From IMG/VR virus record IMGVR_UViG_3300033146_004663, positions 1-30,575 of that record: a stretch of 30,575 nucleotides of DNA. One strand, written 5' to 3'. The DNA is from a virus. A model generated the notes under the pieces. The model searched no databases. It was not told the DNA's origin and saw only the letters and a program-made list of their open reading frames with translations. Positions within the stretch are counted from its first letter, which is position 1; every line of letters starts with the position of its first letter. The translations under genes and the position numbers were made by a program. Of this stretch, positions 21,031 to 29,812 are shown piece after piece.

Positions 21031-21501
21031 CTATGAGGTTTTCTTTCTTGAATTATTCCAAGCAACAAATCCAAATGACCATAGGGCTGAATGAGCTATA
21101 TGAGAAATAGTCTTCATTCCAGTAGTTTCGATGACGATGTTTTTGAAGATAGTATCTAAAGACTTCTGATCCATCTCAATGAAAACCAAGTCTCCATTTG
21201 TTAGGATGATATTCAAACCTCCATATTGATATCCATAGTCATGAATGATTGAAGCAATCAATGCAGTTCCAACTGGATTCATCAAATTATGGAAGATTTT
21301 AGGTACCGAAGCTGCATTGAATTCAAATCCCCGATGAATGAACATAGTGATATTATTTGCATCCGTATAGGTCCAATCCTCTTCTAACTTCCATATGCGA
21401 TTGTAATTTGCCCAGACCTTGATCTTCTTCCACCAGCTCATATTCTTGGTATTCATTGGAATTGGTCTCAAGATAGGCATATTTTCGATATTCATTTCCA
21501 T
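21031..21501 (-). CDS. DUF1353-like phage protein
   Basis: 156 aa, ATG at 21501 behind AAAGGAGATTATC. The core IHRGFEFNAASVPKIFHNLM followed by GTALIASIIHDYGYQ matches the DUF1353 pattern (G-F-x-x-x-x-A-S-V-P-x-x-F ... A-x-x-x-H-D-x-x-Y), a phage family of unknown biochemistry with a possible hydrolase-like HD pair. Last gene of the gp48-gp13 operon. Its final codons and stop lie in a GAAAACCTC element of the adjoining repeat module, so the 3' end may have been reshaped. Confidence 0.6.
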   Translation of the reverse strand: MEMNIENMPILRPIPMNTKNMSWWKKIKVWANYNRIWKLEEDWTYTDANNITMFIHRGFEFNAASVPKIFHNLMNPVGTALIASIIHDYGYQYGGLNIILTNGDLVFIEMDQKSLDTIFKNIVIETTGMKTISHIAHSALWSFGFVAWNNSRKKTS

Positions 21502-21515
21502 GATAATCTCCTTTG

Positions 21516-22289
21516 TTAACCTATGTACATGCGTAATGTTGCCGTATTGTTTTCTTCCAGGATATCCTCTTTAAGCTTTTCAATACCTTCAATAGCCTCA
21601 GCCTTGAGTGCAGCTCCATCCAGGTCTAATCCACCAGGAAGCCTCACACCTGCAAATTTAGTAAGAATGCCACCCCACCGTTTCTGTAGTTCAAGTTCAG
21701 CCATCTTTTGAAATAAAGTATTATTGAATAGGCTATTAGTGAGATCATCTTCTGTAATGAGAGCCTCCCAAGCATGAATGCAAATGACTCTATTCAACAC
21801 CAAAATATCCAGGAGTTTGATAGTATGCTCAGAGAGAGTGAAGATAAACCTCTGGGTGTCTTCATATTGTTTAATAACTGTCTCATTGAAAATATCAAAT
21901 ATTTCCCTGGATACAGCATCCCAGGCTCCACTTCCACCAGATATCTGATTTGCTATATTATGATCATATGCATTATGGTATGCATAAGTCCCGAATCCAC
22001 CAGTATCACTGCCTGCAATCCCAGTATAGCTGTTATTTTCGCATAGTTCAGATATCGTGGTTATCCTATCAGGAACGACAATCAATCCATGATCAATATC
22101 CTCTTGTTCGATAGTATGTTGATAGAACACTTCTTTGATGAAATCTCTATGTTGAAGAACAAAATAGCTAATAGCATCATCAATGGCATCATCAATCTGC
22201 TTTTGACTCACATTAATCTTTATAACAGGATGCCCTAAGTTCCTCAATATTTTCTTCCCGAAATCCTTCCTGGTTCTAATTGTTGCCAT
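21516..22289 (-). CDS. 13: Neck protein (T4 gp13 type)
   Basis: 257 aa (T4 gp13 309). In T4 gp13 forms the neck ring with gp14 that closes the head and docks the tail. The N-terminus follows the family: IRTRKDFGKKILRNLGHPVIKINVSQKQIDDAIDDA is the typical gp13-like start with an R-x-x-F, G-x-P-V-I and Q-x-D-D-x-I-D-x-A series. The C-terminal helices (GAALKAEAIEGIEKLKEDI) and the final RMYIG also fit. ATG at 22289, overlapping the preceding gene by 14 bases. Confidence 0.72.
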   Translation of the reverse strand: MATIRTRKDFGKKILRNLGHPVIKINVSQKQIDDAIDDAISYFVLQHRDFIKEVFYQHTIEQEDIDHGLIVVPDRITTISELCENNSYTGIAGSDTGGFGTYAYHNAYDHNIANQISGGSGAWDAVSREIFDIFNETVIKQYEDTQRFIFTLSEHTIKLLDILVLNRVICIHAWEALITEDDLTNSLFNNTLFQKMAELELQKRWGGILTKFAGVRLPGGLDLDGAALKAEAIEGIEKLKEDILEENNTATLRMYIG

Positions 22290-22482
22290 CTTTTGACTCC
22301 AATAGTGCTTTCAATAGTGTTTTGATATCAAATAATTCAGCTTCCAAAGAGGATATCCTTTCTTTATCAGCCAAGATATTGTCTCTTTGCTGTAGATAAG
22401 CCTCATATGAATCTCTATCTGTATTGATTATTACACCAGTAACTTCATTCTTTTCTAAGTTGCTATAATTTTTGACTTTCAT
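22276..22482 (-). CDS. 68-aa coiled-coil protein
   Basis: ATG at 22482 overlaps the gp48 stop (TAATG). The N-terminal half reads VTGVIINTDRDSYEAYLQQRD, a pattern (T-G-x-I-I-N-x-D-x-x-x-Y) seen in short proteins of T4-like phages near the neck genes. The C-terminal half is a heptad coiled coil (RISSLEAELFDIKTLLKALL). Probably a small virion or assembly protein. Function unknown. Confidence 0.65.
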   Translation of the reverse strand: MKVKNYSNLEKNEVTGVIINTDRDSYEAYLQQRDNILADKERISSLEAELFDIKTLLKALLESKDGNN

Positions 22483-23435
22483 TAGTAACCCTCATCTAAA
22501 ATTCGATTTTTACAAATGATTTCAATTTCCATGAATTGAAGAGTGAAGTCAATCGCAACGGGGGCACCATCTACAAAAAAGGAACTTGAACCAGCGGCAG
22601 TATAATTGACATCAACTTTAGTTAGAGCCATTGTACTGAGTTTTGGTATATTTTCATTCTCTTTTCCATCATGAAGGAAGATAACTTCAAATAATGCTGG
22701 TGGAGATAGAAATGTAGTTCCTCCTGACATCTTGGCTACAGCCGAGAATCCTCTCAGTATTCTTAAGATTTCTTTAATATTTGCCGACTCACTTGCATTC
22801 TGTGGTAAGCACTTATAAGGCAAAGATATTGCTCTTGCAGATTGATTCTGAAACAATACTTCAACATTTGAATTGACTACTTGTCCTGATTCAGCCTGCA
22901 AGATTGCCTCTCCATTCCCTCCAGTACCAGCTGAGATTAAGGACGCTGTCATTGATTGCTTCATTGTACTTCCTGCTACTGACATGACACCTTTGGCTGC
23001 TGACAAAGCCCCAGTCCCGTCTAATGCCCCGGCAGCTCGAACTGCATCCATTACATTCCCAGCCATTCCGGCACCCATACCCAATTCAGTTTCTGACCAA
23101 TTTGCAGATTGATTGACAGCCAGATCATTAGGACTTGGTAACAAAACATATTTATCATAACTTTTATAATAAGGTTTGGTTAATTTCAAACCAAGAGCAT
23201 TATCTTGAAAGGCACGTGGAGCTGCAGCTGCAATAGCTCCATAATTACCTGCCACACCTACAGTCGAACCACTTTCAAAGGTGGACTTAAGAGCTTTTTT
23301 ATTACTAAAGATTTTGATTAAGATAGTATCTGGATAAATATCAATATTTTCTACATTATTAGGATAAGATAATACAGGCCCAGCTGTTGTGCTACCACCA
23401 TTTATTTTGGTTGTTTGTTCTTGTTTTGTAGACAT
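22482..23435 (-). CDS. 48: Baseplate tail-tube cap protein (T4 gp48 type)
   Basis: 317 aa from the ATG at 23435 (AAGGAG nine bases before; a GTG at 23441 is too close). gp48 sits on the baseplate hub and starts tail-tube polymerisation with gp54. Recognisable pieces are VLLPSPNDLAVNQSANWSE, an Ala/Gly-rich insertion (about 120-180), the tube-like EILRILRGFSAVAK helix and the strands ALFEVIFLHDG. Then come TKVDVNYTAAGSSSFFVDG and IDFTLQFMEIEII, the usual end of tube-fold domains. T4 gp48 is 364 aa. Confidence 0.72.
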   Translation of the reverse strand: MSTKQEQTTKINGGSTTAGPVLSYPNNVENIDIYPDTILIKIFSNKKALKSTFESGSTVGVAGNYGAIAAAAPRAFQDNALGLKLTKPYYKSYDKYVLLPSPNDLAVNQSANWSETELGMGAGMAGNVMDAVRAAGALDGTGALSAAKGVMSVAGSTMKQSMTASLISAGTGGNGEAILQAESGQVVNSNVEVLFQNQSARAISLPYKCLPQNASESANIKEILRILRGFSAVAKMSGGTTFLSPPALFEVIFLHDGKENENIPKLSTMALTKVDVNYTAAGSSSFFVDGAPVAIDFTLQFMEIEIICKNRILDEGY

Positions 23436-23447
23436 AAACACTACTCC

Positions 23448-24215
23448 TTAGAGTGAAACGAATTGCCTGGCATTTATTACTCCAGTAGATGTAGCAGTTA
23501 CTGATACAGTGACTATGGCTCCACCTATTGCTTCCACTGAGAACCAAGGTGTATTGTTTGTTGATATCTCACCAAATGAAGAGATATATGAATCTGATCC
23601 ATCATAGATTACCACGCAATCCACAGCCTGCATAATCCCACCTGAGCTTAATCCAGAGACAAAAAACCTCACAGCCTTGAAAGTAGGAAAACTGAAAGTA
23701 CCAATTGGGAAAGTACCTGGAATTGTAATAGTTGTAGTTATTGGTTTTTCCAGGCCAATGATGAAATCTTCCCAGATGAATAATGTACTATTCCATCTTT
23801 GAATGACTTTCTGCCCTGACCCATTATCCTCTAAAATACACATTTCTACACCAGTAAAGTGCAGAGTATCTACACCTGGAACAATAGCAACATCTCTGAA
23901 TCCTGCATTTGCATAGATTCCTTGGAAATACCAGTTATTCCTGTTATACTGATCAAATAGGTCTTGTGTAAACGGTACCAGGTCAATACTACTATCACCT
24001 GTGAAAATCTTAAAACGCTCGTCAACATATGATTTCAAAGCTTGTATTGCATATGCAGAGACACCTGTTGTTTTACTTCCAGCACCGCCATCCATTGATA
24101 ATTCAAGTTCAGAGGATGATACTTTATCCGATATAGACATCAATCTACTATCAATTTCAGCGCCAGTCAATAAAGATTGATATCTTTCTACTGGAGTTTG
24201 TTGTAAGTGTTTCAT
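23448..24215 (-). CDS. Virion structural protein, unassigned
   Basis: 255 aa, ATG at 24215, one base after the preceding gene ends, 13 bases ahead of gp48. The N-terminal third is helical (TGAEIDSRLMSISDKVSSSELEL, as a descriptor: helix rich in S and E), with ALKSYVDERFKI like fibre or neck attachment helices. The rest is beta-rich with many T, V, I strands (ITTTITIPGTFPIGTFSF, AIVTVSVTATSTGVI). It fits a neck, collar or fibre-attachment protein. No family named. Confidence 0.5.
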   Translation of the reverse strand: MKHLQQTPVERYQSLLTGAEIDSRLMSISDKVSSSELELSMDGGAGSKTTGVSAYAIQALKSYVDERFKIFTGDSSIDLVPFTQDLFDQYNRNNWYFQGIYANAGFRDVAIVPGVDTLHFTGVEMCILEDNGSGQKVIQRWNSTLFIWEDFIIGLEKPITTTITIPGTFPIGTFSFPTFKAVRFFVSGLSSGGIMQAVDCVVIYDGSDSYISSFGEISTNNTPWFSVEAIGGAIVTVSVTATSTGVINARQFVSL

Positions 24216-24216
24216 A

Positions 24217-24462
24217 TTATATCCTTAATTCAGTATTTGGTTTATCTAATACAGTGACAAAACACTCATTTCTGTTTAATAATCCATTTCTAATGAGTCT
24301 TTTGAGTATATCTTCATCTGAATGACCCAAAAAGTCTATTCCATTGGAGCAATCTTTTGATATCGAAACATGTGTGATAATATCATCATTTGAAGTTATC
24401 GGCAATGCTTGACCACAATATGGACAAATGAATGTCTTGGTTATAATCTCCTTTATAGGCAT
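24217..24462 (-). CDS. Small zinc-finger-like protein leading the neck operon
   Basis: 81 aa, ATG at 24462 behind GGGGGAAAGGTCTA. A C-P-Y-C-G start (FICPYCGQALP), then H at IITHVSISKDC gives a C-x-x-C ... H ... C array like a zinc finger. First gene of the late minus-strand operon (24462 to 21031), 32 bases from a TTTAAATA-type box. It could regulate or help assemble late proteins. Unknown family. Confidence 0.55.
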   Translation of the reverse strand: MPIKEIITKTFICPYCGQALPITSNDDIITHVSISKDCSNGIDFLGHSDEDILKRLIRNGLLNRNECFVTVLDKPNTELRI

Positions 24463-24475
24463 TAGACCTTTCCCC

Positions 24476-24503
24476 CTTTAAATATCTTTAAACATATTTA
24501 AAG
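24476..24503. promoter_or_regulatory. Divergent late promoter pair (10-bp inverted repeat)
   Basis: CTTTAAATAT (24476-24485) and ATATTTAAAG (24494-24503) are perfect complements eight bases apart. Each arm is a TTTAAATA box facing one of the two late operons that start at 24462 (minus) and 24534 (plus). No TTGACA is near. Late promoter role is inferred from T4 TATAAATA. Confidence 0.55.
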
Positions 24504-24533
24504 AAATTTTAATTTCAATTTAAGGAGGCATAC

Positions 24534-25688
24534 GTGTCGTATCTATCCATACATACAGGGCCTGTAATGGATGACGCTGATTCTAAGGCGTTGTTGGCAC
24601 TTCAAGTTGGGGATATTATAGATAATTATACTTCAGCTTCAATAGTGAATCCATTATCTGCGAATATAGGAAGAGTATTATTCAATCTAATTACTAACAA
24701 TACAGCAAACACGGTGCTCTTGACTGGGGCCCAAAGCATTAATGGAACCAAGAGTTTCGTTAATTCAGTATCTCTACAGGGAGGGTTTATTGTTGCTCCA
24801 GGGCAGACTGGATCCATCTCTACAGTTCCAACTAACCCAGATGATATAGTCAATAAATTATATGTTGATTCTATCGCTGGCATTCTCTTGGGAAATGCTG
24901 GTGCCGGGATTTCATTTCTTGCAGGGGCACCAAGTAAATTATCTGCAGATATAGTTCCAGTTTCGAGTGGTTTGAAATTTGATGTACCCGGTGATACTGG
25001 AAGGCTTCAAGTGGATATTAATGGTCTGGTATCTTCTATTGATCCCAATACCAGTGATGAGATTTTGATATATGATATCTTAACCAATTCATTAAAGAAA
25101 ACTACAAGAGAAGCATTTCTTGGTGATACTACCAGATCAATTAAATTCAAGGGCACATGGGATGCCTTTGCTAATTTTGTCTCTGGAGATCCTCTAAATG
25201 CAAATTTAGCCAAAGCAGTAGCTCCAGCTGTTGATGCAGGTGAAAATCCAATAGGAAGTCAATATATTTGTGATAAAGCAGGTTTACAAGATATCACGGG
25301 AGATGGAACCCTGGAATCAATCAATTTAGGCGATCAGGTAATTTGGACTGGAACTGAATGGTTGGTAATATCAACAAAACCCAAACCAGTGGAGTATGTT
25401 TTATTGATAGGTGACAATCTCAATATATCTTCTATTGATTTGACACTCGGGACGTGTCTTAAAGTTATCATACACGCTGTTGAAACAATAACAGGTGAGA
25501 TACATACCATGGAAGTCATGGCCAGCGCAAAGGGGGCTGTAGACTCTTACTGCACTATATACGCAGAAGTGATGTCCAACTATGATTTATTCATAGTTGA
25601 CTCTATAAATGATGGATCCAATTTGAATATAAATATTACGGCAACTAAGGATATAACTATTGCTGCTGAATTGGTTGCTGTACTTTAA
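24534..25688 (+). CDS. Tail-fibre-type virion protein
   Basis: 384 aa with a GTG start at 24534 behind AAGGAGGCATAC. Fibre hallmarks are INPLSAN-like NPLSANIGRVLFNLI, GAQSINGTKSFVNSVSLQGG, NPDDIVNKLYVDSIAG (a fold-unit join common in tail fibres), and FKGTWDAFANFVSG with QVIWTGTEWLVI. The last 90 residues form a beta domain (YVLLIGDNLNISSIDLTLG). It probably builds a shaft near the baseplate or a short fibre. First gene of the plus-strand late cassette. Confidence 0.7.
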   Translation: MSYLSIHTGPVMDDADSKALLALQVGDIIDNYTSASIVNPLSANIGRVLFNLITNNTANTVLLTGAQSINGTKSFVNSVSLQGGFIVAPGQTGSISTVPTNPDDIVNKLYVDSIAGILLGNAGAGISFLAGAPSKLSADIVPVSSGLKFDVPGDTGRLQVDINGLVSSIDPNTSDEILIYDILTNSLKKTTREAFLGDTTRSIKFKGTWDAFANFVSGDPLNANLAKAVAPAVDAGENPIGSQYICDKAGLQDITGDGTLESINLGDQVIWTGTEWLVISTKPKPVEYVLLIGDNLNISSIDLTLGTCLKVIIHAVETITGEIHTMEVMASAKGAVDSYCTIYAEVMSNYDLFIVDSINDGSNLNINITATKDITIAAELVAVL

Positions 25689-25703
25689 CATAGGAGCACT
25701 AAA

Positions 25704-27683
25704 ATGAATAAAAAATCACCATTTATTGCCAGGAATGGTTTGCTTGTGCCTCAAGGTGAAGTAAACTTTGATGGGACAGAAGGTATGCAAGTTCCGATAG
25801 GAACTACAGCTGAAAGACTTCTGGTTGGATTAAGAAATGGAGCATTTAGATATAACACCGATTTAAACGTTTTTGAGGGATATTTGAATGGTTCATGGGA
25901 AAGTATTAATGTAGGTATTACCCCTATAAGTCATATAACCAATGAAACTCTCATGGTTGCCGGATCAATTGCAAATGAAATCATAGTCACTGATGCGGGT
26001 AATATTTATTATTGGCATATAGGTCTGTTGAAATGGACTATCATATCAGGTGGGAATAAATATCTAACTTTACCTTTACATACGACTTATAATATCACCA
26101 ATGGTACTATGGCATATCAGACTTCTGATAATAGTATGTATATATCCAATGGGATTACGTGGGTACCATATTCCTCTGTATTAATCTTTACTAACCAGGC
26201 TGCCATGACTGCTGGTGGTAAAGATGGAATTCAATGCATTACCACTGATTCAGGTAATACATATTCATGGGATGCAGTCACTACTAAATGGAGATTAGAT
26301 TCGGGTAATATCTATGCCTCTGATCCAAGTGGCATTGTGTATGATATCCAACCAGGAACCATATATAATACTACCACTGGAGATATTAAAGTCTGGAATG
26401 GTACCGTCTGGACAGCAGTAGGCACTGGAATAGGCTGGGAAATTACCAATATCAGTAAATTAGCTGATCCAGGAACAGGATACTTTCTTGATGGTACTAT
26501 AGGTGATATCCAAATCACTTTACCCTTAACACCGTCATTTGGTGATTCAGTTGGAGTTAGTGATTATACTGGTGCTGCTGGATCAAGGGTATTTCAAATA
26601 ATGAATAATGGTTCTAATATTATGGGATCATTGACTAATCTAACATTCACTACACCAAAATCCAGTATCATATTGATGTATACTGATGCATCTGCTGGCT
26701 GGGTTCCTATCTATGATTTTAATTTCTTGGGTGATGGTATTCCAATACCAATAGATGCTGACATTACAGCTGCATTGGGTTCAATCAATACCATGGCAAT
26801 CACTACCAAAAGGACTATAACTTTACCCAATGCAACCAGTGTGGGCAATAAGATTACAATCAGTGATGTCTCTGGGGGTACTGGAGAATATGGTATCCAG
26901 GTAAATCCATCGAATAATGGTTCTATAAATGGGATCGGTACTATTGAGATCAATAAACATTTTGGTTCAGTTGATTTTTATGCAACCACTACTGGTGGAG
27001 CAACAGAATGGATTACTAATGGCGAAATAAGGGATTCACGCACTCCACAGGGTGTCAAATTGACTGATATAACCTTAGTGGATACTCTCAGTAAGACTTT
27101 ATATACAAACGGTTTATTCAGGACAAAATGTGACTTCATGATGATTCATAATATTGACGTTGTGGATAGAACATTCACTTTACATAAAGTTTCTTCTGCC
27201 GGTACTGCAAATAATTCAAATAGATTTATGAAATTTACATTAGAACCATCAGAAACATTGGTGCTTGAAAAAGTAGTGCCAATTATATCAGGTAATGGCG
27301 AATCAATTGTAATCATTCCAGATGTTATAAATATGCTAACTGTGCAGCTATATGGGAATGGTAGATTTGAAGATCATGTTGATATTTTAGCTGATCTGAC
27401 TGAATATACTGCAGGGACAAGTACAATATTAAATACACCAAGTAACATGACAAGATTAAATATAACTAACACTTCTATCGGTGATGCTAATGTCTCGTTA
27501 TATAAATTATCAGGTGCTGGTGTACCTGCAATCACAGATAAATTTATGACTATCGTTATTTCAGAGAGTGAATCATTAATTTATGAATTGTGTACTCCGG
27601 GTATCATATTAGAAGGAACAGACACTATTATGATGTATACCGATAAAACTGTAACCGTCCAACTATCTGGATCAATCAACTAA
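25704..27683 (+). CDS. Large mosaic tail-fibre/adhesin protein
   Basis: 659 aa, ATG at 25704 behind ATAGGAGCACTAAA. The N-terminus IPIGTTAERLL-like QVPIGTTAERLLVGLRNG, then FRYNTDLNVFEGYLNGSWE, is a common fibre attachment module. Next come short W-containing repeats (YYWHIGLLKWTII, YSWDAVTTKWRL, IKVWNGTVWTAV). Two beta domains of the TITLP...GDKITI type follow (about 255-345 and 350-440), then two related domains of about 90 residues each at the end (FMMIHNIDVVDRTFTLHK; then LNITNTSIGDANVSLYK). The latter two families recur in the next two genes. Confidence 0.7.
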   Translation: MNKKSPFIARNGLLVPQGEVNFDGTEGMQVPIGTTAERLLVGLRNGAFRYNTDLNVFEGYLNGSWESINVGITPISHITNETLMVAGSIANEIIVTDAGNIYYWHIGLLKWTIISGGNKYLTLPLHTTYNITNGTMAYQTSDNSMYISNGITWVPYSSVLIFTNQAAMTAGGKDGIQCITTDSGNTYSWDAVTTKWRLDSGNIYASDPSGIVYDIQPGTIYNTTTGDIKVWNGTVWTAVGTGIGWEITNISKLADPGTGYFLDGTIGDIQITLPLTPSFGDSVGVSDYTGAAGSRVFQIMNNGSNIMGSLTNLTFTTPKSSIILMYTDASAGWVPIYDFNFLGDGIPIPIDADITAALGSINTMAITTKRTITLPNATSVGNKITISDVSGGTGEYGIQVNPSNNGSINGIGTIEINKHFGSVDFYATTTGGATEWITNGEIRDSRTPQGVKLTDITLVDTLSKTLYTNGLFRTKCDFMMIHNIDVVDRTFTLHKVSSAGTANNSNRFMKFTLEPSETLVLEKVVPIISGNGESIVIIPDVINMLTVQLYGNGRFEDHVDILADLTEYTAGTSTILNTPSNMTRLNITNTSIGDANVSLYKLSGAGVPAITDKFMTIVISESESLIYELCTPGIILEGTDTIMMYTDKTVTVQLSGSIN

Positions 27684-27693
27684 GGAGTTTAAA

Positions 27694-28716
27694 ATGCCCG
27701 TATATACAATACCACCAAGGATATCAAGTGGAAGTACACCACCACCTGTTACACCACCTACAAGCGTGGTTGATAGTGATATGACAGGAGTAGTGGGTAT
27801 CATCTATGATATCACTGGTTTAACAGCTCCAAGAACATTTACACTACCTGATGCAACATCAATTGGCGATACTATCACAATTACCAATACAGATGGATCA
27901 TTCGATGCTTTTGATTTGACTGTTGATGTTATTCATGCTGGTACAGTCAATGAAAAGTCTTCTATTGTCGTCAATAGAGGATTCGCTGAAATTGAATTTA
28001 AAGCAATTTCAACTGGAGCAGGATCACAGTGGTCTGCTTTGGGTGATATTACAGTAGGTGACGTTACTATCCCGGATAAAGGAAGTACAGCAACTGAAAT
28101 TGGTTTTATAGGTTCTCTTACCGATACATTGATCACTAATGGTGCATCACGAACTAATATATGTTTAATGATTTTACACAATACCAATACAGTCGTAGAA
28201 ACATTTAGTCTATATAAAGTTCCTCCAGCCGGTTCACCCACTAATGCAAATAAATTTTTATCTATGCCATTAGAACCTAATGAGACCATTGTACTGGGTA
28301 CTGATATGTTGCCTACATTAGAAAATTCAGGTGATATGTTAAGTATAATCGTATCCACTATTAATATTTTCACGGTTCAGGTTTATGTGAATGGTGAAAG
28401 TGTTGAGACATTTGACACCCTATTGGATATGACTGCTTATGCTGCCGGAACTCATGATATATTATCAGGTGGTGCTAAAAATTGGTTAAAAGGTTCTATT
28501 ACCAATGTTGCCGCAGTGGATAATACAATCACTCTGAATAAAACCGTACCTGCTGGGGCACCGTCGTCATCCAATCAGTTTCTTAATCTTGTGTTGACTC
28601 CCAATGAAACTTTATTTTTAGATTTCGATGATCCTGGCATCAAAATTGGAGCCACTGATTCAATTAAGATGACTTGCACACAATCGACTACCATGCAAAT
28701 GTATGGCACAATTTAA
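27694..28716 (+). CDS. Fibre/adhesin paralogue 1
   Basis: 340 aa, ATG at 27694 behind AAGGAGTTTAAA, 10 bases after the previous gene. N-terminus MPVYTIPPRISSG, a Pro-rich spacer, then one TITLP-type beta domain (about 27-125), then two copies of the HNT-x-x-F-x-L-x-K-V domain (about 145-235 and 240-340). The first domain is almost the same DNA as in the gene at 28802. A terminator follows. Receptor binding or capsid/tail decoration is the likely role. Confidence 0.65.
   Translation: MPVYTIPPRISSGSTPPPVTPPTSVVDSDMTGVVGIIYDITGLTAPRTFTLPDATSIGDTITITNTDGSFDAFDLTVDVIHAGTVNEKSSIVVNRGFAEIEFKAISTGAGSQWSALGDITVGDVTIPDKGSTATEIGFIGSLTDTLITNGASRTNICLMILHNTNTVVETFSLYKVPPAGSPTNANKFLSMPLEPNETIVLGTDMLPTLENSGDMLSIIVSTINIFTVQVYVNGESVETFDTLLDMTAYAAGTHDILSGGAKNWLKGSITNVAAVDNTITLNKTVPAGAPSSSNQFLNLVLTPNETLFLDFDDPGIKIGATDSIKMTCTQSTTMQMYGTI
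27751..28047 (+). repeat. 297-bp direct repeat, copy 1 (fibre domain)
   Basis: Aligns without gaps to 28847-29143 at an offset of 1096. The first 68 bases are identical, and differences accumulate toward the 3' end. It covers the N-terminal beta domain of the two paralogues. Confidence 0.9.
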
Positions 28717-28721
28717 TCATT

Positions 28722-28754
28722 AAAGAGCAAAGGACATGAGTTCATTGCTCTTTT
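28722..28754 (+). terminator. Rho-independent terminator in the fibre cassette
   Basis: AAAGAGCAA (28722-28730) pairs with TTGCTCTTT (28745-28753) around a 14-base loop and is followed by TCTTTT. It separates the first three fibre genes from the next unit, which has its own late promoter candidate. Confidence 0.8.
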
Positions 28755-28755
28755 C

Positions 28756-28765
28756 TTTTAAATAT
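28756..28765 (+). promoter_or_regulatory. Candidate late promoter
   Basis: TTTTAAATAT directly after the terminator, 36 bases before the ATG at 28802. Same box as at 24476. Inference from recurrence. Confidence 0.45.
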
Positions 28766-28801
28766 GATTAAATTAACAATATGACAAAATGGAGAATATA
28801 T

Positions 28802-29812
28802 ATGGGCTTAACAATTATGCCTCCAAGGATATCAACTGTTGTAGTCACACCACCTACAAGCGTGGTTGATAGTGATATGACAGGAGTAGTGGGTATCATC
28901 TATGATATCACTGGATTAACAGCGGCAAGGACATTTACGCTACCTGATGCAGTTGCAATTGGTGATACTATCACAATTACCAATTCAGATGGATCATTTG
29001 ATGCTTTTGATTTGACTGTTGATGTAATCAATGCAGGGACAGTAAACAAAAAAGCTAATATTACACTTTCAAGAGGCTTTGCTGAAATTGAATTTAAAGC
29101 AATTTCTACTGGTGCTGGTTCTCAGTGGTCTGCTTTAGGTGATGTTGATGTTGCATGTGACCCCCCTTTAGGAGAAGTTGGTTCAGATATTGCAATAGCT
29201 GGCAGTGCTACAAATCTATTATATACCAACGGCACTGGGTCTAACGTATGCAGTCTATTAATCCTACATAATACTGATATACTTGATGTGTCATTTGATT
29301 TACACAAAGTCTTATCAGGTGATTCCCCAACTGTAGGCAATAAATTTATAAGTGCAACACTATCGCCAGGAGAAACCATTATTTTAGATGCAGAAAATTT
29401 ACCTGTGTTTGAAAATAGTGGTGACATGTTAAATTTGGCAGTCAGTACAGTTGGTAAGATCACAGCTCAGTTGTATATGAACGGTGAAACACAAAATTTA
29501 ACAGATATGGAAATCTTGAAAGAGATTACCACGTATGCAGCAGGTAGTAATGTTATCCTTAATGGGGCTATTCAAAGTTGGCTATATGGAACTATCACGA
29601 ATACTGCGGCGGTAGCTAACACAGTACAAATCTTTAAAATGGTTCCAGCTGGGGCAACTTCATTATCAAATAGGTTCATTAAAGTTGATTTAGCTATTGG
29701 TGAAACATTGACCTTTAGTCTACACCCGCCAGGTATTCACTTAAGTGCTGCTGATTCAGTTGTCGTTGAATCTACTGACAATATTACAGTCCAATTTTAC
29801 GGGAGAAAATAA
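28802..29812 (+). CDS. Fibre/adhesin paralogue 2
   Basis: 336 aa from the ATG at 28802 (ATGGAGAATATAT before it; MGLTIMPPRIS parallels the N-terminus of paralogue 1). The upstream ATG at 28781 has no such site. Same order of domains as paralogue 1. The two C-terminal domains are only moderately alike between the proteins (LLILHNTDILDVSFDLHKV versus LMILHNTNTVVETFSLYKV), while the first domain is nearly identical. The stop overlaps the next start (TAATG). Confidence 0.65.
   Translation: MGLTIMPPRISTVVVTPPTSVVDSDMTGVVGIIYDITGLTAARTFTLPDAVAIGDTITITNSDGSFDAFDLTVDVINAGTVNKKANITLSRGFAEIEFKAISTGAGSQWSALGDVDVACDPPLGEVGSDIAIAGSATNLLYTNGTGSNVCSLLILHNTDILDVSFDLHKVLSGDSPTVGNKFISATLSPGETIILDAENLPVFENSGDMLNLAVSTVGKITAQLYMNGETQNLTDMEILKEITTYAAGSNVILNGAIQSWLYGTITNTAAVANTVQIFKMVPAGATSLSNRFIKVDLAIGETLTFSLHPPGIHLSAADSVVVESTDNITVQFYGRK
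28847..29143 (+). repeat. 297-bp direct repeat, copy 2 (fibre domain)
   Basis: Partner of 27751-28047. A homologous block of this size next to uvsX-type recombination genes could allow deletion or exchange of the fibre gene between the copies. Confidence 0.9.

Noticed and set aside
20646-21045. CRISPR array
   Set aside because: Only two long repeats with a 165-base gap, no regular spacing and no cas genes.
20892-21074. 60-codon minus-strand frame through repeat copy B
   Set aside because: It starts only at TTG without a ribosome binding site and begins inside the DUF1353-like gene. The conserved peptide is reported as a finding instead of as a gene.
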